Source: Nocardia australiensis
GTDB taxonomy: Bacteria > Actinomycetota > Actinomycetes > Mycobacteriales > Mycobacteriaceae
Assembly: GCF_020733705.1 (NCBI RefSeq)
Contig: NZ_JAJFZM010000004.1
Span: forward strand, 1-64,000
Reading direction: 5' to 3'
Length of the DNA stretch: 64,000 nt
In this document: in pieces, positions 9,197 to 17,685 of the stretch
How the letters are laid out: each line of letters starts with the position of its first letter
Position numbering within the stretch: the first letter of the stretch is position 1
Notes under the pieces: generated by a model
The model's database searches: none
What the model saw: only the letters and a program-made list of their open reading frames with translations
What the model was told of the DNA's origin: nothing
Program-made: the position numbers and the translations under genes

Positions 9197-9628
9197 TCAG
9201 CCGTACAGTTCGACGAAGCGGTCCAGGGAGCGTTCGATGTCGCCCTTCAACGCGCGGGCGACACCGGAGCCGATGGGCCCGAACAGCGGCGCGCCGCCGA
9301 GTTCGATACTGACCGTAACTGTGGAACCGGCGCCCTTCGGCGCGACGAGCATCTCGAGCCCGAATTTGGTTCCACCCTTGCCCGCGCCGGTGAGTGCCAG
9401 CCGTCGCGGCGGCTCGGCGGCCCGCACAGTCCAGGTCACCCGGTTGCGTAATCCCTTGGCGGAGGCGACGCCGACCAGAGAGGTCCCTACCGTCAGCTCG
9501 TCGGGCACCTCGCTGCGCCAGGCCTCGTGCATGGTGAGCCACTTGTCGAGCTCGTGGAGGTTGGAGGTGTGCGACCACGCCGCGTCAGGGGAGATCGGAA
9601 CCTCGACGGTGACCTTCAGCTTTGCCAT
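9197..9628 (-). CDS. SRPBCC (START/polyketide-cyclase-like) protein
   Basis: A 143-residue single-domain protein. It starts with a beta strand (KLKVTVEVPISPDAAW) typical of SRPBCC folds, followed by a ligand-pocket helix and a long C-terminal helix (ALKGDIERSLDRFVE). The family binds lipids or small hydrophobic molecules; mycobacterial relatives such as those around Rv0854-Rv0857 are uncharacterised. No catalytic residues can be assigned. It is transcribed alone, convergent with the exporter gene (15 bases between stops). Confidence 0.75.
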   Translation of the reverse strand: MAKLKVTVEVPISPDAAWSHTSNLHELDKWLTMHEAWRSEVPDELTVGTSLVGVASAKGLRNRVTWTVRAAEPPRRLALTGAGKGGTKFGLEMLVAPKGAGSTVTVSIELGGAPLFGPIGSGVARALKGDIERSLDRFVELYG

Positions 9629-10095
9629 GCGCGAATGGTATCCGGTACTCGCGGTTCCACCGACGCCTCACCGGCGGAGCGGCCCGCCGCCGGTCGCGGA
9701 TGAATCCACCGTCGGCTACCGCTGAGCGGCCTGAACAGTCCCGAGCACGAAATCGTCTCTGGCGGTAACGGTTCGACGCTCATCCAACCGCCGCCGATCA
9801 TGAGATACTTCGAAGCAATGCTGCTAGGGTGGGCGAGTCGTCGGGTCCTGGGTTCTGTTCGGGCTCGCTGGTTCGGTTGGCGGTTTGATCTTGGAATCGC
9901 CTGTCCTACAGGCATTGTGAGGTCGATTGCGTGGGTCTCCGGTGCTTGCCGGAGTCCGGTTTCCGACGCGGACCTCATTCGACGAGGGTTACTCATGGTC
10001 GGCGCGCCGAGAAAGGTGAGACGAAGCGCTGTGGCTGCAGGCTGTGTCATCACGAGGTACGTCGTAGCGTCCGACCGCCAACGACGAGAGAGCTG
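9629..10095. other. Intergenic region before the conservon
   Basis: About 470 bases with no ORF I can support on either strand; translations have no family resemblance and poor codon bias. The right-hand half presumably carries the promoter of the cvnA-D operon. I saw no clear hairpin, tRNA or repeat here. Confidence 0.5.
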
Positions 10096-11589
10096 ATGAA
10101 TCAAGAAATCGCCGTGGTGCTTTTATGGATCCTTGCCCCCGCTCTCGTGTTAGCCGTGGCGGTGCTGGTGTGGGCACTGAAATCCGGCAGAGCCCAACGG
10201 GCCCGCGCTGATGCGTTGACGGTGCAGAATCGGGCACTCGAGGAGGCCGTCGAACATCTCGCCGCCAACACCTTGCCCGCCGTGTCGGAATCGGTTCGGC
10301 ACCCTGATGTTCCGATGCCGGTGGTCGAAGTGCCAGTGGGAATGGAACATTCGCTGTTCGCCCAGTGCTTACGGTGGATTTCCGAGCGCTGGGCCGACGA
10401 CCTGCGGATGATCCAGGCCGAGACGCGAGAGTCCGCGCTACGCGAGGCTGACGACAAGGTCACGGCGAGTGAGGACGAGGCACGCCGGACACTCGAGTCG
10501 ACACGGGAGAATGCCCGCGCCGAGGTCGAGTCGTCGTCGCGGGCCGCGACCAGCGCCGCCGTGCGCTCGTTCGGTACCTCGGTGGTGAGCCTGGGCGCGG
10601 ACGTCAGTCAGGTGGTCAGCGCGGCGCTGCGCGAGCATCGCGACGACGAGGTCTACGCGACCCTGACCCGCATCGACCACACGGTCCAGCAGATGCTGCG
10701 CCAGGCGCAGTCCTACGTCATCGTCTGTGGTGGCCTGCCGGGTCGTCGCTGGCCCGCGCAGTTGCTCACCGACGTGGTCGGCGGCGCCACCGGCCGTGTG
10801 CGTGACTATTTGCGCGTGCGGCCAGGCCAGCTCGATCGTGTCGTCATCAGCCGGGCCGTCGAACCGCTGGTGCACACCCTGGCCACGCTGCTCGACAACG
10901 CGTTGCGTTACTCCCCGCCAACGTCGTTCGTGGATGTCAACTTCCAAGAGGGCCACCACGGCGTCACCGTCATCATCGATGACGCCGGTGTGCGGATGAA
11001 CGCCGAGCAGATGGAGGAGGCGAGGCAGGTGCTCGCGCACGAGCGCCCGGTCGACATCCATCAGCTCGGCCCGTCACCCAAGGTCGGCTTCCCCGGTATC
11101 GCCGCGCTGGCTCGCCGTTACGGGTTCACCGTCTACATCGACGGCCCGAACGTGTACGGCGGTATGCGCGCCATGGTGTATATCCCCGAGGCGCTGCTCA
11201 TCGCGGCGCCCGCGGGCGACGAGGTCGGCACGCCGGCCGCCACGCCCGTCCCCGAGCCGCGACGCGAGGAGGCACCGGTACCTGTGTCCGCAGGGATGCG
11301 TGATCAGTCGATCGAGAACGAGCCGTTCTCGGTGCACGAGATCACCAGCGGCGGGCTGCCCAAGCGGCGTCGCAGGGCGACGTCGCTGCCCGCACCGGCG
11401 GGACCGCGCATCATCCGGACCGAACCCGAGGTCGGCTTGGCCCGGCCCGATATCGCCGCGGCATGGCAGATCGGCTCCAAGAGTGGGCGGGCCGCCGCCG
11501 ACGAAGAAACGAACACCGCTGGCGACGGTTTTCCCGCCGTTCGAAACATCAACACAGGATCCGATCACACCGAAGGGATGACATCCTGA
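10096..11589 (+). CDS. cvnA: Conservon sensor kinase-like ATPase CvnA
   Basis: First gene of a conservon. It has one N-terminal membrane span (about 7-28), a long charged coiled coil (about 35-190), a dimerisation-like helix with His (RIDHTVQQMLRQAQSY) and a GHKL ATPase domain (about 250-365) with N-box LLDNALRYSPP and G1 box DDAGVRMN. The C-terminal 130 residues are Pro/Ala-rich and low complexity. Cvn systems resemble eukaryotic GPCR-like modules: the kinase-like protein sits at the membrane and works with the roadblock, DUF742 and GTPase partners. The ATG at 10096 is preceded by GAGAG; an in-frame extension further upstream lacks a ribosome site. The stop overlaps cvnB (TGATG). Confidence 0.9.
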   Translation: MNQEIAVVLLWILAPALVLAVAVLVWALKSGRAQRARADALTVQNRALEEAVEHLAANTLPAVSESVRHPDVPMPVVEVPVGMEHSLFAQCLRWISERWADDLRMIQAETRESALREADDKVTASEDEARRTLESTRENARAEVESSSRAATSAAVRSFGTSVVSLGADVSQVVSAALREHRDDEVYATLTRIDHTVQQMLRQAQSYVIVCGGLPGRRWPAQLLTDVVGGATGRVRDYLRVRPGQLDRVVISRAVEPLVHTLATLLDNALRYSPPTSFVDVNFQEGHHGVTVIIDDAGVRMNAEQMEEARQVLAHERPVDIHQLGPSPKVGFPGIAALARRYGFTVYIDGPNVYGGMRAMVYIPEALLIAAPAGDEVGTPAATPVPEPRREEAPVPVSAGMRDQSIENEPFSVHEITSGGLPKRRRRATSLPAPAGPRIIRTEPEVGLARPDIAAAWQIGSKSGRAAADEETNTAGDGFPAVRNINTGSDHTEGMTS

Positions 11590-12023
11590 TGGGCACACCG
11601 ATTACAACGGGGGCCGACAGTGCCAATCGACTGGGCTGGCTACTCGAGGATCTGAATGCCCCCGGTGTCAGATTCGCGGTCCTCCTGTCGGATGACGGTC
11701 TGCGTATCGCGCATTCCGGTGGGGTGTCCAAGGATGACGCCGAGCGATTCGCCGCTGCGGCCTCGGGCCTGCGGTCCTTGGGCAAGGCGCTCGGTGAGTT
11801 CTGCGGCGGCGCGGGCAACGGTGTGCGACAGAACATGACGGAGTACGACGACGGCATGATCCTCATCACCGCGGCCGGTGATGGCGCGTTACTCGGTGTC
11901 TCCACCACGGCGGAGACCGATGTCGGTTTAGTCGTGCACCGCATGAACGAGCTGGCCGCGCGGGTTGGGCACGAGCTCGGAAGCCAGCCGCGGGGGAGGA
12001 CTGATAGCGGCGGCCTGACATGA
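11589..12023 (+). CDS. cvnB: Roadblock/LC7 domain protein CvnB
   Basis: A 144-residue roadblock/LC7 (MglB-like) protein. The fold is visible in LGWLLEDLNAPGVRFAVLLS, then SDDGLRIAHSGG and a second helix AERFAAAASGLRSLGKAL, ending with GLVVHRMNELAARVGHEL. In conservons this protein binds the CvnD GTPase and may act as its GAP or scaffold, as MglB does for MglA. The start overlaps the cvnA stop by one base and the stop overlaps cvnC (ATGA), so the operon is tightly coupled. Confidence 0.92.
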   Translation: MGTPITTGADSANRLGWLLEDLNAPGVRFAVLLSDDGLRIAHSGGVSKDDAERFAAAASGLRSLGKALGEFCGGAGNGVRQNMTEYDDGMILITAAGDGALLGVSTTAETDVGLVVHRMNELAARVGHELGSQPRGRTDSGGLT

Positions 12024-12370
12024 CGGGCGCGCGGCGTGATCCCGACCTGGTCCGCGCGTATGTGCGGACCGGCGGGCGGACGCGTGCCAGTCGCGAATTG
12101 GACCTGGTCACTTTGGTTCTTGCCGCGAAGGACCCACTTCTCGGAGCTTCTCCGGACGCCCGCCGAGTGCTGGCCTTGTGCAGCCGCCGCAGCGCACTCT
12201 CGATCGCCGAGGTCGCTGCCTATCTCGATCTGCCACCGTCGGTGGTGAAAATCGTCGTCTCCGATTTGCTCGACACCGAGCACCTGGTAATTCCTACTCC
12301 GGTGGCGGTTCTGCCGGAAATCTCTTTGTTGGAGGAGGTGCTCAATGGGCTCCGTGCTCTCCCAGCCTGA
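12020..12370 (+). CDS. cvnC: DUF742 protein CvnC
   Basis: A 116-residue DUF742 protein, the third constant member of conservons. The family's RAYVRTGGRTRASRELDLVT start and winged-helix-like segment (ALSIAEVAAYLDLPPSVVKI) are clear. The helix-turn-helix appearance suggests a winged-helix fold, but DNA binding has not been the proposed role; it is thought to join the complex at the membrane. ATGA overlap with cvnB and a 26-base overlap with cvnD show translational coupling. Confidence 0.92.
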   Translation: MTGARRDPDLVRAYVRTGGRTRASRELDLVTLVLAAKDPLLGASPDARRVLALCSRRSALSIAEVAAYLDLPPSVVKIVVSDLLDTEHLVIPTPVAVLPEISLLEEVLNGLRALPA

Positions 12371-12965
12371 GCGCGCTGTCGAGTACGTGTCCGACACTGT
12401 CACCCGGTCGGTCAAGCTATTGGTCGCCGGCAATTTCGGTGTCGGCAAAACAACATTCGTCAACAGCATCTCGGAGATCAAGCCGCTGCGCACCGAGGAG
12501 ACGATCACCGAGGCGAGCGTCGGTATCGACGATATGGCGGGCCTGCCCGGCAAGTCGCAGACGACCGTCGCGATGGACTTCGGCCGTATCACGCTGAATC
12601 CCGAACTGGCGCTGTATCTTTTCGGCACACCGGGGCAGAAGCGATTCGTCCCGCTGTGGGAGGAACTGGCACGCGGCGCGCTCGGCGCGCTGGTGCTCGT
12701 CGATACCCGGCGCATCGAGAAGGCCGACGAGGTGCTGTCGGTGCTCGAGGAACGCGGCGTGGCGTATTCGGTGGCGGTCAATCAGTTCGAGGGCGCCAAA
12801 CGCTATCCGCTCGAAGAGATCCGGGATGCCCTCGACCTGGATCCCGCGACGCCGCTGTCTTCCCTGGACGCACGCAATAGGAAGACGTGCATCCAGGCCA
12901 TGATCACCCTTGTCGAATTTCTGTTCCAGCGTCTGGAGTCACGTCTGCTCACGACGCACCAGTAG
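12345..12965 (+). CDS. cvnD: Small GTP-binding protein CvnD
   Basis: A 206-residue Ras/Arf-like GTPase of the conservon type. Walker A is GNFGVGKTT (29-37). Switch II is the family-typical FGTPGQKRF rather than DxxG. The base-recognition site is NQFEG in place of NKxD, and SSLDARN may serve as the G5 region. These departures are normal for CvnD. The start ATG lies inside cvnC and follows an excellent GGAGGAGG site. It ends the four-gene core; the following LLM gene starts 36 bases later and probably shares the transcript. Confidence 0.92.
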   Translation: MGSVLSQPERAVEYVSDTVTRSVKLLVAGNFGVGKTTFVNSISEIKPLRTEETITEASVGIDDMAGLPGKSQTTVAMDFGRITLNPELALYLFGTPGQKRFVPLWEELARGALGALVLVDTRRIEKADEVLSVLEERGVAYSVAVNQFEGAKRYPLEEIRDALDLDPATPLSSLDARNRKTCIQAMITLVEFLFQRLESRLLTTHQ

Positions 12966-13001
12966 GGATCGGCCGCCGACGCGCACGGATGAGGAGACGA
13001 T

Positions 13002-13865
13002 ATGGAACTCGGACTGCACTACTGGACGTTTTCACATCCGGCGCAATCAGAACTGATGGCAAACACGCTGGCAGAAACTGCTCGGATCGCCGAGCAGGCC
13101 GGTTTCGCGCAGTTCACGGTGATGGATCACTACTTCCAGATGGAGCACCGGGGCACCGCGGACGAGCCGATGCTCGAGGGCTATACAACGCTGGGCTACC
13201 TCGCGGCGGTGACCGAGCGAATGCGCCTGGGGCTTTTGGTGACCGGCGTGATGTACCGCTACCCCGGGCTGCTCGCGAAAATCGTGACCACGTTGGATGT
13301 GCTGTCCGGCGGGCGCGCGCAGCTCGGTATCGGCGCGTCCTGGTATGAGCGCGAGCAGCTCGCGCTCGGGGTTCCGGTGGTGCCGATGGCGCAGCGCTAC
13401 GAACGGTTGGAAGAGACGCTGCAAATCTGCCTGCAGATGTGGAGTGACAACAACGGCCCGTTCCATGGCAAGCATTACCAACTGGCTGAAACACTGTGTG
13501 TGCCCGCGCCATTGAGCAAGCCCCGACCGCCGATTCTGGTCGGTGGTGGCGGCGAGCAGAAGACCCTGCTGCTGGTGGCGCGTTACGCGGATGCCTGCAA
13601 TCTGTTCGCCTCCAGCGTTGCCGAGGTTACGCACAAGCTCGAGGTACTGCGTAGGCATTGCGGGGCCGAAGGCCGTGATTACGACGCTATTCGGAAGACC
13701 GCGGTCTATACCGAGCCGGTCCTCGATGGCTCGGAGACCTTCCTGGCGGCGGCGCAACAGTTTGCGGCCCTTGGTATCGAGGAGCTCGACCTGATGCCCG
13801 ACCGGAATCCGATCGAGTTCGCCGAGCAGGTTGCCGGACTGGTGCCGCAGGTCGCATCGCTGTGA
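13002..13865 (+). CDS. LLM class F420-dependent oxidoreductase, downstream of the conservon
   Basis: A 287-residue luciferase-like monooxygenase/oxidoreductase. Seen: MELGLHYWTFSH at the N-terminus, the MDHYFQMEHRG pocket, the conserved TTLDVLSGGRAQLGIGASW, and ILVGGGGEQKTLLLVARYAD near the phosphate site. This pattern matches the F420-using subgroup that includes Rv-type proteins of unknown substrate. The ATG is 6 bases after GAGGAGA. It follows cvnD closely and lies between the conservon core and a P450, so it may replace or add to the redox partner usually found there. That functional link is inference. Confidence 0.88.
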   Translation: MELGLHYWTFSHPAQSELMANTLAETARIAEQAGFAQFTVMDHYFQMEHRGTADEPMLEGYTTLGYLAAVTERMRLGLLVTGVMYRYPGLLAKIVTTLDVLSGGRAQLGIGASWYEREQLALGVPVVPMAQRYERLEETLQICLQMWSDNNGPFHGKHYQLAETLCVPAPLSKPRPPILVGGGGEQKTLLLVARYADACNLFASSVAEVTHKLEVLRRHCGAEGRDYDAIRKTAVYTEPVLDGSETFLAAAQQFAALGIEELDLMPDRNPIEFAEQVAGLVPQVASL

Positions 13866-14436
13866 ACCACGCTGTCGTAAACCTCACTGTCGGACGCTCG
13901 CTCACCTGGTAGCTCGACCTACAGCGACCCAGTCGATCGGAAGGTTTGCCAGCTCACCTCGGTATTGTCGAAATATCTCGAATGCCAAGCCCGGTATATC
14001 GTGTCTGCGACAGGCTGCGGCGGTGTTGCTACCGATAGGTTCGGCTGCGATCTTCGATGCCCGGGTGGGTATGATCGGCTGATGTGCTCGAAGCCTGTTA
14101 AGGTCAAACGCATTTGGTGTACAGCGGGGTACCCGATGGCGTATTAGGCCATCGCACCGACCTGGAGCCCCTGGGGATCAGAACACGTTGCGGCCGTATC
14201 GGCCTGCGGATCATCGGTATTCGTCCCGTCGTAGCGTTCCGGCAGTGGCCCATCGGGCTACACGTATACAAGCGCATCCGGGTAGGCGAAAGACCATGCA
14301 GTCAGACGCATCTCGCAGTCAATTTCGATTCGTTCTTGGGAGGTAGTTTCTTCATCATGTACCCGTTCCCGGCGCTTTCGTCGACACAGCCGCTAGGTGG
14401 CCTATCGGTGGCGGCCGATACCGAAGGTCAACGCTG
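13866..14436. other. Intergenic region between LLM oxidoreductase and P450
   Basis: About 570 bases. No ORF here has good codon bias or family resemblance. The gap argues that the P450 is not simply read through from the conservon and may have its own promoter in the right-hand part, or that a gene once here has been lost. No repeats or strong hairpins stood out. Confidence 0.45.
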
Positions 14437-15621
14437 GTGAGGCTGCATTCGCTCGAGTTCGCGGCCGATCCGCATGGCGCTTACGACGATATGCGGCACC
14501 GTTATGGTTCGCTGGTTCCGGTCGAGATCGCGGCTGGGGTGCCCGCGACATTGGTGATCGGCTACCGTGAGGCACTGCGCATTCTGGCCGACCCATTTCA
14601 TTTTCCGTCCGATCCGCGGGCGTGGCGCTCCACCGTCGCAGCGCAGTGCCCGGTGTTGCCGATGATGCAGGACCGGCCCGCTACCTCCGCGACCAATGAC
14701 GAGGAAGATGCCCGATACCGGGGCGCCTATACCGCCAGTCTCGACACCATCGATCTGTACGCGCTTCGCGGTGCGGTCGAACGAATCGCGATACCGCTGA
14801 TCAACAGTTTTTGTGGAACCGGTTCGGCGGACTTGCTCGGTCAGTTCGCGATGCCGCTCACGGTGCGGGTGCTCAACGATGTGCTCGGGTTCTCGCCGGA
14901 GGCGGGGGAGCAGGCGTTCTCCGCGATGTCGGTGCTGCGCAACGCGGCCGACGCGACATCGGCTGAGCAGGGTAGTGAGCTGCTCACCTCGGCGATCCGG
15001 GAAGCGATATCGGCGAAACGGGCGGCCCCGGCCGCGGACGTGATGTCCTCGCTGTTGGCGCAGGACCCCGCTGCCGACGATGCGCAGATCACGCATCAGA
15101 CGACCATGTTGTACATGACGGGTACCGAACCGACGTGGAACCTGATCGTCAACACGCTGCTGTTGATGGTGACCGACGACGAGTTCCGGGGTGAGCTACT
15201 CGGGGGATCGCTGTCCATCCCGGACGCGATCGGCAAGGTGCTGTTCACCGATCCGCCGTTGGCGAACTTCTGTTTCAGCTACCCGCGCCAGCCGCAAATA
15301 TTCGAAGATGCCTGGTTGCCGGAGCATCAGCCGGTGGTGATCAGCTTGGCCGCGTGCAACAACGATCCCGCAACGGTGAGTGGTGACCGCACCGGGAACC
15401 GATCGCATCTGGCGTGGGGTGCGGGTCCGCGTGCGTGCCCGGCCCAGTCGGTCGCCATGGTCATTGTTCAGGAAGCGCTCGACCAGTTGCTTGATGCGCT
15501 GCCAGAAATCCGGCTGGCGGTGCCCGCCGAGCAATTGGAGTGGCGACCAGGTGGTTTCCATCGTGCCCTGGCGGCGTTGCCGGTGACATTTCCTCCATCC
15601 CCTCCGCTGAATCCTGTTTAA
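14437..15621 (+). CDS. Cytochrome P450, conservon-associated CvnE type
   Basis: A 394-residue soluble P450. The haem-ligand loop is LAWGAGPRACPAQ (Cys at about 334). The I-helix has MTGTEPTWN in place of the usual AGxxTT. The K-helix segment reads DAIGKVLFTDPPLANF, with no ExxR motif; P450s of conservons (CYP157 type) are known to lack or alter ExxR. The N-terminus (LEFAADPHGAYDDMRHRYG) is also typical of that group. GTG start with GAAGG about 10 bases upstream. The P450 normally sits directly after cvnD; here an LLM gene and 570 bases intervene. Substrate unknown. Confidence 0.85.
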   Translation: MRLHSLEFAADPHGAYDDMRHRYGSLVPVEIAAGVPATLVIGYREALRILADPFHFPSDPRAWRSTVAAQCPVLPMMQDRPATSATNDEEDARYRGAYTASLDTIDLYALRGAVERIAIPLINSFCGTGSADLLGQFAMPLTVRVLNDVLGFSPEAGEQAFSAMSVLRNAADATSAEQGSELLTSAIREAISAKRAAPAADVMSSLLAQDPAADDAQITHQTTMLYMTGTEPTWNLIVNTLLLMVTDDEFRGELLGGSLSIPDAIGKVLFTDPPLANFCFSYPRQPQIFEDAWLPEHQPVVISLAACNNDPATVSGDRTGNRSHLAWGAGPRACPAQSVAMVIVQEALDQLLDALPEIRLAVPAEQLEWRPGGFHRALAALPVTFPPSPPLNPV

Positions 15622-15639
15622 GGGGACCAGTTCAAGGGG

Positions 15640-15859
15640 AACCAAAGGGCCGTCGAACCCGACGGTCGTCGGGCGCTCGTCGGCGAATCGCGTCAGCCGT
15701 TGCAGCACGAGTAGGGCGGCGCCTCGGTCGATGCCGGGGACGGCGGAGGAATGTTCGTCGGTGTTGACCGAGTCGAGGTTGACCTCCGCGGTCTGTAGTC
15801 GTTCCCCGGACGTGCACTCGATGAGCGTGAACAGGTCCTGGGTGACGGCACGTTTGTGG
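15640..15859 (-). pseudogene. Unassigned coding-like fragment downstream of the amidase
   Basis: On the minus strand, directly after the amidase stop, one frame reads as good actinobacterial coding: HKRAVTQDLFTLIECTSGER, then VNLDSVNTDEHSS, then LQRLTRFADERPTTVGFDG. There is no start codon of its own, and the frame runs into sequence antisense to the P450. It is probably the remains of a gene whose 5' part was lost. I do not recognise the family. Confidence 0.3.
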
Positions 15860-17278
15860 TCAGGAAATTCCCGGCCGGCGATCGGCCCAGGGGCGGCATT
15901 GTTCGAGTTGAGTTGCGAGACAAAGTATTTCGGCCTCCGCGTTGGGGCGTCCGACGATCTGGACGCTGCGTGGGAGGCCGGTGGGGGACCAGCCCGCGGG
16001 GATTGCGGCGGCGGGGTTGCCGGTGACGTTCCAGAGGGCGGTGTAGCTGGTCATGGGCAGGCTGCGTAGTAGGGCATGCAGGACTCCGGCGCCGTCGAGG
16101 CGGCCGATCGGTGGCGGGAGGTGCGCAATGGTGGGGGACAGGAGTAGGTCATAGCGGTCGAAGAGCTGGTTCACCGTGGCGGCGACCTGTTCGCCACGGT
16201 GCTCGGCCCATCGTAGGACGGCTTCCGGGGCGATCCGGCGCGCGACGGCGGCGATCGTGCGGGTTCGCTGCTCGAGGAGGTCGGGGCGGTCCATTCGGTC
16301 GGCTTCTTCCCTTATGCCACCGAGGAATTGGGGAAAGAAGGCGGTGGTGGCATCCGGAAATTTCGGTTCGAAGTCCTCGACATTATGGCCGAGAGCGGCT
16401 AGGGTATCTGCCGTTTCCCGAACAGCCGCAACGCATTCCGCATCGGGGCGAATACCGCGAACCGCGGGCCGCAACGAGACCGCGATGCGCAGCGGGCTCG
16501 GGGGTTCGGTTGTGGCGAAGCTGGTTTCGGGGGCTTGCCAGCGATCGGTGGCGGTAGTACCGCTGATCACCTCGTAGAGCAGGGCACCGTCAGCGACCGA
16601 TCTGGTGAGCACGCCAAGGGTGCCCAGTGCCCGCCACAGATCGGGGTTCGGCGCGGTACTGACCCGCCCCCGTTGCGGCTTGAGGCCGAACAGACCGCAG
16701 CACGCCGACGGAATCCGGATCGAGCCGCCACCGTCGCCGCCCGTCGCCGCCGCGACTATCCCTGCCGCGACCGCCGCCGCGGAGCCACCGCTCGACCCGC
16801 CGGTAGTGCGGGTCGGGTTCCACGGGTTGCGGGTGTAGCCGTGTGCCGCGGATTCGGTGAACGGCCAGGTCCCGAATTCCGGCAGGGTCGTCTTTCCGAC
16901 GATGACCGCTCCGGCGGCCTGCAGCCTGCGCACCAACTCGCTATCGGCGTCGGCCGGGGCGATATTGCCCGCGCCACCGAAGGTGGTCGGCACACCGGCG
17001 ATATCGATCTCGTCCTTGATCGCCATCGCAACGCCGTGTAGCGGTCCGAGTCGCTCCCCGCCCGCCTGGCGCTCGTCGAGTGCGCGAGCTCGCGTCAATG
17101 CCTGATCGGTGAGCACCCGAGTGAACGCATTCAACTGAGGCTGTAGCCGCTCGATGCGTGCCAGGCTCCGCTCGGTCGACTCGACCGCCGAGACCCGACC
17201 GGCCCGAATCGCGGCCGCCTGCCCCACCACCCCGGTGAAAGCCCACTCCGCCTCGCGCGAACTCATGGTCTCGGTCAT
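15860..17278 (-). CDS. Amidase (amidase signature family)
   Basis: A 472-residue amidase-signature enzyme that would hydrolyse a carboxamide to acid and ammonia; substrate not predictable. The Ser-cisSer-Lys triad is complete: Lys in GVAMAIKDEIDIAG (about 88), Ser in the Gly-rich TTGGSSGGSAAAVAAG, and the nucleophile Ser in GGDGGGSIRIPSACCGL. Length and C-terminal TGNPAAAIPAG are typical. Start ATG follows GAGAGG. A 73-aa gene ends 10 bases upstream, so the two form an operon. Related actinobacterial enzymes include AmiB2/AmiC-type proteins. Confidence 0.92.
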   Translation of the reverse strand: MTETMSSREAEWAFTGVVGQAAAIRAGRVSAVESTERSLARIERLQPQLNAFTRVLTDQALTRARALDERQAGGERLGPLHGVAMAIKDEIDIAGVPTTFGGAGNIAPADADSELVRRLQAAGAVIVGKTTLPEFGTWPFTESAAHGYTRNPWNPTRTTGGSSGGSAAAVAAGIVAAATGGDGGGSIRIPSACCGLFGLKPQRGRVSTAPNPDLWRALGTLGVLTRSVADGALLYEVISGTTATDRWQAPETSFATTEPPSPLRIAVSLRPAVRGIRPDAECVAAVRETADTLAALGHNVEDFEPKFPDATTAFFPQFLGGIREEADRMDRPDLLEQRTRTIAAVARRIAPEAVLRWAEHRGEQVAATVNQLFDRYDLLLSPTIAHLPPPIGRLDGAGVLHALLRSLPMTSYTALWNVTGNPAAAIPAGWSPTGLPRSVQIVGRPNAEAEILCLATQLEQCRPWADRRPGIS

Positions 17279-17288
17279 CGCGTACCTC

Positions 17289-17510
17289 TCAATCCTCGCT
17301 ACCGCGCCGATCTCCGATAAACCGCAGCAGCGCCGGATCGGCGGAGGTGATGCGGTCCACCTCCTCGCCGCCGGTGCACTGGAATAACCCCACGGTGACC
17401 TGCCCCGGGTGCCGACCGATCACCCACCACACGGCCCCCGAATCCTGCCAGCGGCGCAGGACCGCGACCGCGTCCAGCGCTGCGTGGTCGCCGAATTGTT
17501 TGTCGGTCAT
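17289..17510 (-). CDS. Small conserved-looking protein upstream of the amidase, 73 aa
   Basis: An unassigned 73-residue soluble protein with a compact alpha/beta look: LDAVAVLRRWQDSGAVWWV, then GQVTVGLFQCTGGEEVDRI, then DPALLRFIGDR. Its stop is 10 bases before the amidase start, so it is the first gene of that operon. I infer a helper or regulatory partner of the amidase but have no family evidence. Confidence 0.6.
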   Translation of the reverse strand: MTDKQFGDHAALDAVAVLRRWQDSGAVWWVIGRHPGQVTVGLFQCTGGEEVDRITSADPALLRFIGDRRGSED

Positions 17511-17685
17511 GGTTGATGGTCCTGTCGAAGTGCCCGTCCAGTCAGGCTACGGCGTATTTCGCCGTCCATGCGAAATACGGTCGTCCTCGAATATTGATAC
17601 CGAGCTGCGCGCCCTCTGTTAACCGATGGTTATCCAGAATATTTAGGTCGATGGCTAGCGACAGCAATGATTCCGGACAGCGCGA

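Noticed and set aside
9931..10095. N-terminal extension of cvnA
   Set aside because: No ribosome site and no membrane-protein character; ATG 10096 with GAGAG gives the usual conservon start with its membrane span.
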